NCBI GenBank assembly: GCA_030601885.1
Contig: JAUWAU010000006.1
Span: 62,001 to 126,000 of the forward strand
Reading direction: 5' to 3'
DNA from: Armatimonadota bacterium
Lineage (GTDB): Bacteria; Armatimonadota; Zipacnadia; JAUWAU01
Length of the DNA stretch: 64,000 nt
Shown: piece by piece, positions 28,098 through 34,634 of the stretch
How the letters are laid out: each line of letters begins with the position of its first letter
Numbering within the stretch: position 1 is the first letter of the stretch
Position numbers and translations under genes: made by a program
The notes under the pieces: generated by a model
Databases searched by the model: none
The model's input: only the letters and a program-made list of their open reading frames with translations
Told to the model about the DNA's origin: nothing

Positions 28098-28413
28098 GTG
28101 GCATACATCCTGCGGGTGACGGGGACGTATCAGCAACAGAAAAAGAAACGAACAGATTTGCAGAAGCAGTTGCAACGCACCGAGGAGAGGCTCCGACGGG
28201 CGCCCACAAAACTAGCTCACTCAGAGGAATTGAAAGCAGGTCTAAAAGGTAAGCGAAGCTGTCGCATAACGGGGAATTGGCGGCTGATCTTCACCATCTG
28301 CGAGGAGTGCCGCGAGGCTAAACATCAAGATACAAATCTGCCCGACTGCCCCGGTTGTGCGGATCAGTCCGACAAGACGGTCAACGCTTCTCTACATCAT
28401 GGACTATCATTGA
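28098..28413 (+). pseudogene. RelE/HigB-like toxin gene with a one-base frameshift near its 3' end
   Basis: The GTG start at 28098 gives AYILRVTGTYQQQKKK, a helical middle, then GKRSCRITGNWRLIFTICEEC and a CPGC pair, as in cysteine-containing RelE-family toxins. The open frame continues to 28574 (158 residues) with a tail unlike any toxin. If one A at 28383/28384 is removed, the frame reads DKTVTLLYIMDYH and stops at TGA 28411-28413, giving 104 residues, the usual family length with a family-like ending. The gene is therefore probably inactivated, or the sequence carries a one-base error. It lies 12 bp after the Panacea-like gene. Confidence 0.6.
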
Positions 28414-28702
28414 CCGGCCTCCCCCACCACGCCGCCTCTGTTGCACCCCCTTGGCCAACCTCTTCCGCCCAGAGTGTCGTGCGCCTTTGCACGGCTGATT
28501 CACGGCGAGCACGACGAATCACACCCGTTCCGACTGCATCCCACCTCGCTAACCTCTGGGTCACAAAGAAATGAGGGCCACGGCGACCAAACATCGGTTC
28601 GTCAAGTGACTCTCATTCGTGTGGTGCAATTCCGTCAGTTTGTGGCTCGTCGGCGCATGGGCCGCACTGGTGAATTTTTCCAAGTCTGGGAAATCCCCCT
28701 TG

Positions 28703-29044
28703 CTAGGATCCCCTTGCCTTCGCCCGCTTGCGTTGCCTCGCGTGTGCTGGGGCACTGGCCTTACTGGTTGATTCCAGCACGTCGCGCACACTGTCCCGTA
28801 ATAGGCCGCGAGCCAGGGTTTGGTAGCCCATATTGTGGTGCCGCGCCATGCGCTTCAGCGCCTCCACGACCGGGGTATCGAGCCACAGGGTGACGCGGGT
28901 CTTGGGTGTGGGCTTGAGGGCCAGGATGATGTCCGTGGCCGGCCCGTCGTCGTAGTCCTCCCAGTCATGGGTGTCCCAAAACCGGAGTTCCTCTTCCTCG
29001 TTGCGGAAGCGAGGGATCACTGGCCTCTGCTTGCGTCGTGGCAT
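28703..29044 (-). CDS. BrnA/CopG-type antitoxin
   Basis: 113 residues from ATG 29044. The N-terminal segment IPRFRNEEEELRFWDTHDWEDY matches the conserved start of CopG-type antitoxins, and the later TRVTLWLDTPVVEALKRMARHHNMGYQTLARGLLRDSV is a ribbon-helix-helix DNA-binding domain. The C-terminus is strongly basic. It lies 19 bp after the toxin gene on the same strand, in the toxin-first order typical of BrnT/BrnA. It probably represses the shared promoter through the inverted repeat at 29313-29334. Confidence 0.75.
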   Translation of the reverse strand: MPRRKQRPVIPRFRNEEEELRFWDTHDWEDYDDGPATDIILALKPTPKTRVTLWLDTPVVEALKRMARHHNMGYQTLARGLLRDSVRDVLESTSKASAPAHARQRKRAKARGS

Positions 29045-29063
29045 GGTCTCTCTCCTACTGGTG

Positions 29064-29309
29064 CTACCGCTCGAAGGCGGTGATAACCCGGGCGGCGTCA
29101 GGCGCCTCAACGGTGAAGATCACCGCCAGTCGCCTCCCGGCGTGCGTGCGCCCCGTCGCCATGTAGCGCCGCTGCCCCCGCACCGTGCGACCTCGGCGCA
29201 CACTGTCGGCATTCCGAAGGGCCTGTTGTGCCTCGGGCCACGTGACGCCGTGCTTGGTGAGCATGTGCTCTCGCACAGCAGCAGAGGCGTAGGCCCTGCT
29301 GACCTTCAT
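29064..29309 (-). CDS. BrnT-family toxin (probable ribonuclease)
   Basis: 81 residues from ATG 29309. HGVTWPEAQQALRNAD, RRYMATGRTHAGRRLAVIF and ARVITAFE follow the BrnT pattern (HGV..EA, GRT..GR.L.VVF, R.I.A). The family is a RelE-fold RNase. The predicted promoter lies so close that the transcript may be nearly leaderless, and no ribosome site is seen. The C-terminus is a few residues shorter than common members. Confidence 0.7.
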   Translation of the reverse strand: MKVSRAYASAAVREHMLTKHGVTWPEAQQALRNADSVRRGRTVRGQRRYMATGRTHAGRRLAVIFTVEAPDAARVITAFER

Positions 29310-29312
29310 GTT

Positions 29313-29343
29313 TATACATACCTCAATATGTATACCATGTCAA
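29313..29343 (-). promoter_or_regulatory. Promoter with overlapping inverted repeat (operator) of the BrnT/BrnA-like pair
   Basis: On the minus strand TTGACA (29338-29343) is followed after 17 bp by TATGTA (29315-29320). A perfect eight-base inverted repeat, TATACATA / TATGTATA with a six-base spacer, covers 29313-29334, that is, the -10 and most of the spacer. It is a good candidate site for the CopG-type antitoxin. Confidence 0.65.
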
Positions 29344-29453
29344 GGCTTGTGCGCATGTGGCCAGTAGGGTTTGCTGGTCGTGATGCTCATATTTCGCGTC
29401 TCAGCGCCCTATACGGCGTTCCTGCCTCGGGGTGCCCCTTTCCTGCCTTGGGC

Positions 29454-29840
29454 TCAAGGCCCGGCAACGTCGCCTGGGCCGCCCTGGCGCGACGGCGGCC
29501 TATCGTGTGCCGGCCAGATCGGCTCCTCGTCATCGGCGGCCAGCATGATTCCCTGCTGGCGCAGCGCGATGCGCACCGCTTCTGTCAGGTCACAGGCTTC
29601 CTGCCCAAGCCCCAACGCCCTCTGCGAGCTGGGCGCCTCTGTCTGGATCGGTTCCCTTCGCGGCCGTCGCTTCGTGAACCACTGATCCTGCGGTATGCGA
29701 AATGGTGCCGCCAGTAGCATCCCCACAAACGCGCCCACCAAAGCGCCGGCACCGGCGCCCTGTTGCCGCCGTCTTCTCGTTTCTCCCTTTTGCCTTCTCC
29801 CTGCCGTTGCACCGATGGACTTGCCAAATGGGAGATACAC
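29454..29840 (-). CDS. Doubtful small ORF whose 5' part lies in repeat copy C
   Basis: 128 codons from GTG 29840. The first 25 or so codons come from repeat copy C and read the same in copy A. The middle contains a glycine-rich hydrophobic stretch (AGALVGAFVGMLLAAP) that could be a membrane helix, and the end is acidic. No ribosome site or family is recognised. It may be a chimera of repeat and older coding DNA, or not a gene at all. The gap 29310-30045 otherwise holds only the promoter and repeat motifs. Confidence 0.25.
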   Translation of the reverse strand: MYLPFGKSIGATAGRRQKGETRRRRQQGAGAGALVGAFVGMLLAAPFRIPQDQWFTKRRPRREPIQTEAPSSQRALGLGQEACDLTEAVRIALRQQGIMLAADDEEPIWPAHDRPPSRQGGPGDVAGP

Positions 29841-29879
29841 GACGTATACTTACATTAGAACTCCTGGAATCGGCGCTTG
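29762..29879. repeat. Accessory-island repeat, copy C (partial)
   Basis: About 118 bp matching the core of copies A and B from the pyrimidine run through GATGGACTTGCCAA and CACGACGTATACTTA to ATCGGCGCTTG. A GGGGACA motif starts directly after it at 29881, and another lies at 29961-29990 just upstream of the OLD gene. Confidence 0.65.
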
Positions 29880-30045
29880 TGAATCCGGGGACATTAAATC
29901 CGGGCACGTAATAGGCATTTCTTGACAACACGCTCTCCCCGTTGCCGCCAAGCGCGGAAATGAGTACTATGTCCCCGGAATTCGGAATTCTTGTCGCCCA
30001 TTGGGAGGCGTTGCTTAGCGAGGAATCGATGTAGGAGGTGTCGCG

Positions 30046-31971
30046 ATGAGGCTTAAGTCAGTTCGCATCCAGAACTTCCGGTCTTTCGAAGAGGAGACAG
30101 TGGAATTCGGGGATTATACGTGCCTGGTTGGACCAAACGGCTCGGGGAAGTCTAATGTGCTTCATGCGCTCAATGTATTCTTCCGTGACACCCAAACGCC
30201 GGGGCTGGATCGCCCCGTCCTGAACGAAGAGGACTTCCACCACAAGAACACAGAAGAACCTGTGCAGATCACAGTCACGTTCTCGGATCTGAGCGAAGAC
30301 GCGCAGACAGACTTTGAGCACTATTACCGACAGGGGCAGTTGGTGGTTTCGGCAGTTGCCGAGTTCAACTCCGATACGGGCACCGCTGAGGTGAAGCAGT
30401 ACGGCCAGAGGATGGGGATTGATGCGTTTCGTCCCTTCTTCGAAGGACTGAAGGAGGGAAAGCGAGTAAGCGAGCTTGGGGCTACCTACGAAGGCATTAG
30501 GGAAGAATTCCCCGAGTTGCCAGCACGGGGAACAAAGGATCAGATGACTGAGGCGCTGCGCGCGTGTGAGGAAGGCCAGTCCGAGAAGTGCGTGTCAATT
30601 CCAAGCGAGGACCAATTCTACGGTGTCTCCAGGGGGGCAAATCGGCTTGAAAGGTACGTTCAGTGGGTGTATGTCCCCGCCGTCAAAGAGGCTTCGACGG
30701 AAGATCGTGAGGACAGGGACACCGCCCTTGGCACGCTTCTTGCTCGCACAGTGCGCGCGAAGCTTAGCTTTGACGAGGGCATAGATCAGATTCGGTCCGA
30801 TGCTCGCAACAGCTACGAGGAACTTCTTAAGCAAAGCGAGGATGCGCTGACGGGCATATCTGAGGCGCTAAGCGCACGTCTCGTTGAATGGGCACATCCT
30901 GATGCCAGGCTCCGGCTAGAGTGGGATCAAGACCGCGAGAAGGCGGTGCAAATCGCTGAGCCGTTCGCGAAGACTGTAGCCGGAGAAAACGGGTTCGAAG
31001 GCGAGCTAACTCGGTTCGGACACGGATTGCAGCGCGCCTACCTCCTTGCGCTGTTGCAGGAGCTTTCCGGCAGCGACGCCAAAGGCGGGCCCGCACTGGT
31101 CCTTGCATGCGAAGAACCGGAGCTTTACCAACACCCGCCGCAGGCGAGACATCTGCATAACGTACTGCTGGAACTCCCGAGAGAGAACGCCCAAGTGATG
31201 GTCTGCACGCACAGCCCGTACTTCGTGTCAGGGGAGCAATTCGAAAGCGTCAGACTGGTTCACAAAGTTGATGGGCGATCAAGGGTCCGTAGGGCTACCT
31301 CGGAGGAGGTGACGGAGAAGCTGCGCCAAGCGGACGCGAAGCCAGCACCAGAACCTTCTGGTGCACTGGCTAAGATCCACCAAGCCCTGCAACCCGGACT
31401 GAGCGAGATGTTCTTCACTCCCAAAGTAGTCTTTGTAGAAGGCTTGGAAGACGTTGCCTACATTACGAGCTATCTGGGACTACTGGGCCTTTGGGACGAG
31501 TACCGACGGCTAGGTTGCCACATCATACCCGTTGGTCGGAAGAGCCAGATGATACAGCCGGTCGCAATCGCGCAATGTCTTCAGATCCCTGCGTTCGCCG
31601 TTTTCGACGCGGACGGACACAAACCGGAAACCAATGGCAGCAGGGGAAAGCATCGCAAGGACAACGTGTCGATTCTCAACCTTTGCGGGATGCCGAATGC
31701 TGACCCGTTTCCAAACGCGCCCATCTGGGATGAATCGTGTGTCATGTGGGACTCTGAGATTGAGAAGGTGGTCGAGCACGAGGTTGGCGAGGACCAGTGG
31801 AGAGAGTTCCGCGCCAAAGCCGATGTGGAGTTCGGTCACACGGCGGGGCTCAGAAAGAATGCCCTTCACATAGCCAGAAGTCTGCAACTGGCCTGGGAGG
31901 CTGGGAAAAAGTCAGCATCTCTGGAGAAACTCTGCCACAAGATCATTGCGTTTGGGGAAGACCATCGCTGA
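30046..31971 (+). CDS. OLD-family ATP-dependent nuclease
   Basis: 641 residues. An ABC-type ATPase (Walker A GPNGSGKSN at 29-37, signature-like GHGLQR near 324, Walker B ALVLACEEPE near 350, H-loop CTHSPYF) is followed by a TOPRIM domain with the glutamate in FVEGLEDVAY (about 463) and FDADG near 520. OLD proteins cleave DNA and act in phage defence or interference; GajA belongs to this group. No UvrD/GajB-like helicase gene follows, which suggests a stand-alone class 1 type. GGAGGT lies eight bases before ATG 30046. Base composition is lower in GC than in the neighbouring core genes, and repeats flank both sides, consistent with transfer. Confidence 0.85.
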   Translation: MRLKSVRIQNFRSFEEETVEFGDYTCLVGPNGSGKSNVLHALNVFFRDTQTPGLDRPVLNEEDFHHKNTEEPVQITVTFSDLSEDAQTDFEHYYRQGQLVVSAVAEFNSDTGTAEVKQYGQRMGIDAFRPFFEGLKEGKRVSELGATYEGIREEFPELPARGTKDQMTEALRACEEGQSEKCVSIPSEDQFYGVSRGANRLERYVQWVYVPAVKEASTEDREDRDTALGTLLARTVRAKLSFDEGIDQIRSDARNSYEELLKQSEDALTGISEALSARLVEWAHPDARLRLEWDQDREKAVQIAEPFAKTVAGENGFEGELTRFGHGLQRAYLLALLQELSGSDAKGGPALVLACEEPELYQHPPQARHLHNVLLELPRENAQVMVCTHSPYFVSGEQFESVRLVHKVDGRSRVRRATSEEVTEKLRQADAKPAPEPSGALAKIHQALQPGLSEMFFTPKVVFVEGLEDVAYITSYLGLLGLWDEYRRLGCHIIPVGRKSQMIQPVAIAQCLQIPAFAVFDADGHKPETNGSRGKHRKDNVSILNLCGMPNADPFPNAPIWDESCVMWDSEIEKVVEHEVGEDQWREFRAKADVEFGHTAGLRKNALHIARSLQLAWEAGKKSASLEKLCHKIIAFGEDHR

Positions 31972-32077
31972 GCATGAGAATAAGCGCGGAGGGCCGGTCA
32001 GGAGAATGAGGCCTGGCTCTCTTTTTTCGAAACACAGCTGGTCGGCGGACTTGTAGGCGCATTGTCGGTGGTGAAGA

Positions 32078-32130
32078 GAATTCTGGGGACATTCGTGATA
32101 GGTATTTTAATTCCGGGCACACCATACTTA
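32078..32130. repeat. Two GAATTC/GGGGACA motifs upstream of the inverted-repeat element
   Basis: GAATTCTGGGGACATTCG at 32078 and AATTCCGGGCACACCATACT at 32109 match the island-wide motif. The second is interrupted by the element at 32131. The gap 31972-32423 contains only these repeats. Confidence 0.55.
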
Positions 32131-32275
32131 CTGAGGTTTGCATAATGGCAAGACCCCTCTGGCCGTTTGAGAGGTCGCACGAGAGCGCATCCGGGTGCCC
32201 ATTCTGGGCCATCGAGGCCGTAGCGGTGGGGACATCCTCTCGCCCGTAGGTTCCCATCCATTATGCAAACCTCAG
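32131..32275. mobile_element. MITE-like 145-bp element with 18-bp terminal inverted repeats and TA target duplication
   Basis: Left end CTGAGGTTTGCATAATGG (32131-32148) and right end CCATTATGCAAACCTCAG (32258-32275) are perfect inverted repeats. TA flanks each side (32129-32130 and 32276-32277). Joining the flanks after removing the element and one TA restores the island motif ending CCATACTTAATTC. The 109-bp interior has no gene. TA duplication is typical of IS630/Tc1-mariner elements; the transposase is not in the window. Confidence 0.75.
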
Positions 32276-32423
32276 TAATTCGTGACGCCTGGTGCTGCCA
32301 TGGCGCGGTGGAGTGCGGGGCTGGGCCCTGATCGCGAACCGTGTGCCCCCCATTGGCCTTTGGCACTCGGCCGCGTCGTGCATTGGACGGCACGGCCCGA
32401 TCGGGTCAACCGGGGAGGTGCGC

Positions 32424-33380
32424 TCAGGCGGGGCGCTCGAAGGCGCTCTGTAAGATCTCCAGCACGAGCTGCTCGTACGTCATGCCGGCGGCCTTCGCCT
32501 CGGCCGGCACGTCGGACAAAGGTGTCATCCCCGGCACGCTGTTGACTTCGTGCACCTGCGCGACGCCGTCTTTGTCGATGTGCATGTCCACGCGCGACCA
32601 GCCGTGGCAGCCCAGCAGCTTGTGCGCCCGGATGGCCGCCTGCTGGGCCATGACGTACGCGGGCTCCTCGAGCTCCGCCGGGATGATGAACTCCGTCATG
32701 CCTTTGGTGTACTTCGCCTCGTAGTCGTAGAACTCGCGCGTCGGACGCAGCTCCAGCACGGGAAGTGCCCGCACATTCTCGCCGGTGCCGAGCACGCCCA
32801 CGGTCACCTCGGGGCCGTCTATGAACTTCTCCACCAACGCTGAGCCATACTTCTCGAGCAACGCCTCAACGGCCCCGACCAACTCTTCCGGGTGCCTGAC
32901 GATGCTCACCCCGATGCTTGAGCCCTCGTCAGCGGGTTTGCAGACGGCCGGCAGCCGGAGGGAGTTGGCCACGAAGCGGCATTGCTTGCCCACCGTCTCC
33001 TCCGGATCGACGGCGTAGAACGGTGGAGTGCTGATGCCGGCCGACTGCAGAATCCGCTTTGTCTGGATCTTGTTCATCGCCAGAGCGCTGCCGAGCACGC
33101 CGCTGCCCGTGTACGGAATGCCGGCCATCTCCAGCACGCCCTGGATCGTGCCGTCCTCGCCTTTGCCCCCGTGCAGGATGTTGAAGGCCACCTGCACTTT
33201 CTCGTCGCGGAGCTGGGTGATGAGGTCGGTGTCCGGATCTATGGTCACCGCGTCAAAGCCGTTGTCCTGCAATGCCTGCAAGACGCCGGAGCCGGATCTG
33301 AGGGAGATGTCGCGCTCGCGCGAATCACCGCCCATCAGCACTCCGATCCTGCCTGCTTGCTCAGGTGTCAGCTCCGCCAT
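32424..33380 (-). CDS. ddl: D-alanine--D-alanine ligase
   Basis: A 318-residue ATP-grasp enzyme that makes D-Ala-D-Ala for peptidoglycan. ATG 33380 was chosen because AGGAGGA precedes it; the frame extends upstream into non-coding hairpins. Motifs are IGVLMGGDSRERDISLRSG, FNILHGGKGEDGTIQG, GSSIGVSIVRHPEEL, and the C-terminal metal site GWSRVDMHIDKDGVAQVHEVNSVPGMT. It is the last gene before the accessory island on this strand. Confidence 0.94.
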   Translation of the reverse strand: MAELTPEQAGRIGVLMGGDSRERDISLRSGSGVLQALQDNGFDAVTIDPDTDLITQLRDEKVQVAFNILHGGKGEDGTIQGVLEMAGIPYTGSGVLGSALAMNKIQTKRILQSAGISTPPFYAVDPEETVGKQCRFVANSLRLPAVCKPADEGSSIGVSIVRHPEELVGAVEALLEKYGSALVEKFIDGPEVTVGVLGTGENVRALPVLELRPTREFYDYEAKYTKGMTEFIIPAELEEPAYVMAQQAAIRAHKLLGCHGWSRVDMHIDKDGVAQVHEVNSVPGMTPLSDVPAEAKAAGMTYEQLVLEILQSAFERPA

Positions 33381-33406
33381 GGGTGGTCCTCCTGGCGTGT
33401 TCGGGG

Positions 33407-33458
33407 GGCAGGCTGCCAGCCTGCCGCCTGGGTTGGGTCCGCAGGCAGGCTGCCTGCG
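33407..33458. repeat. Two adjacent palindromes between the Gfo/Idh and ddl genes
   Basis: GGCAGGCTGCCAGCCTGCC at 33407-33425 (eight-base stem, three-base loop) and CGCAGGCAGGCTGCCTGCG at 33440-33458 (eight-base stem, three-base loop). The two share a GCAGGC core. They form a REP-like pair in the 87-bp gap and may attenuate or stabilise the transcript. Confidence 0.6.
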
Positions 33459-33467
33459 CCACACAAC

Positions 33468-34520
33468 TTATGACTCGAGCGGCAGCGTCACCTCGCGGCC
33501 CTCTTTGGCGGACTTGTAGATGGCGAGGATGATCTCAACCGCCTTGCGGGCCTCTTCTCCGGGCAGTGGCGATGGGCTGCCGCTCCTGACTGCATCGACC
33601 AAGCCGGCAATGTTGCGGCGATGACCTTCAACGGCAATAGCCCGCGGATCGCTCACGGCCCCGTCGGCGAACTTCTTCGCCTCCGCGACCGCGTCGTCGC
33701 CTTCTTTCTCCTCGGCGAACTTCCAGGTCGTCACGCGCCCGTTCTCCCAGGTGGCTGTGCCCTGGTCGCCGTGGATCTCGAGACGGGCGGGGCTGCCCGG
33801 ATGCGCCGCCGTGGTGCCCTCGATGACGCCGATGGCGCCGTTCTCGAAAGTCACCACTGCCGCGGCGCAGTCTTCGACCTCGATTGTGTGCGCCAGCGTC
33901 GCCGTTCGGGCGTAGATGCTCTTCACCGGTCCCATGAGCCACTGGAGCAGGTCGATGTAGTGCACGCTCTGGTTCATGAGGGCCCCGCCACCGTCCAGCT
34001 CCCACGTGGCCCGCCATTCGCCGCTGTCGTAATACTCCTGCGTCCGCCACCACTTCACGTACGCGTCGGCCATGGTGAGCTTGCCGAACCGGCCCGCGTC
34101 GAGAGCCTCCTTGATCCGCAGAGAGCCCTCGGCGGACCGGTTCTGGAATATGCCGGCAAGCAGCACGTTGTTGCGCTTGCATGCCTCGATCACACGGTCG
34201 CATGCCTCCAGGGTGACGTCGAGAGGCTTCTCCGAGATGACGTGCTTGCCGGCCTCGGCCGCCGCGACGCCCATCTCGGCGTGCATGCCGCTGGGCGTGC
34301 AGATGTTCACGATGTCGATGTCGTCGCGCTTGACCATCTCGTTGTAGTCCGTGCATGGCTCGCCGCCGTGCTCCTCAGCCAGCTTCTTCGCGCGCTCCTC
34401 GATGACGTCGCACACGGCGATCAGCTTCACGCCCTCGATGGAGTTGATTGCCTGGGCATGCCACGGCCCTATCACGCCGCAGCCAATGACGCCAAAGCCC
34501 AAAATGTCGTTCGTCGGCAT
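33468..34520 (-). CDS. Gfo/Idh/MocA-family oxidoreductase
   Basis: 350-residue NAD(P)-dependent sugar dehydrogenase. The Rossmann motif GFGVIGCGVIGPWHAQAI is at the N-terminus, then the EKP catalytic segment HVISEKPLDVTLEAC and the C-terminal-domain helix GGALMNQSVHYIDLLQWL. ATG 34520 has a GAGG upstream and starts the Rossmann fold at the usual distance. The specific sugar is unknown. The neighbouring sugar-isomerase-like gene suggests a carbohydrate or polyol pathway. Confidence 0.92.
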   Translation of the reverse strand: MPTNDILGFGVIGCGVIGPWHAQAINSIEGVKLIAVCDVIEERAKKLAEEHGGEPCTDYNEMVKRDDIDIVNICTPSGMHAEMGVAAAEAGKHVISEKPLDVTLEACDRVIEACKRNNVLLAGIFQNRSAEGSLRIKEALDAGRFGKLTMADAYVKWWRTQEYYDSGEWRATWELDGGGALMNQSVHYIDLLQWLMGPVKSIYARTATLAHTIEVEDCAAAVVTFENGAIGVIEGTTAAHPGSPARLEIHGDQGTATWENGRVTTWKFAEEKEGDDAVAEAKKFADGAVSDPRAIAVEGHRRNIAGLVDAVRSGSPSPLPGEEARKAVEIILAIYKSAKEGREVTLPLES

Positions 34521-34583
34521 TGCGTTCGCCTCGCTTCCTCCCGGCCCCCTGCAGATTCGAAGAATCCGAGGGGGACCGGACAT

Positions 34584-34605
34584 GATTCTTGAGTATGAGA
34601 ATCAG
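34584..34605. repeat. Inverted repeat upstream of the Gfo/Idh gene
   Basis: Seven-base arms TGATTCT / AGAATCA with an eight-base spacer, lying 64 bp before the dehydrogenase start and 30 bp after the stop of the upstream gene. It could be an operator or a weak terminator; it has no T-run. Confidence 0.35.
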
Positions 34606-34634
34606 GCCCTCATGTGGCCGCCACAATTCCTGCC

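Noticed and set aside
28414..28574. C-terminal extension of the RelE-like toxin as a real domain
   Set aside because: The tail reads as random Pro/Ala/Ser/Arg sequence and removing one base restores a normal toxin end.
25011..29879. CRISPR array
   Set aside because: The repeats are long, few and unevenly spaced, with no short direct repeat/spacer pattern and no cas genes.
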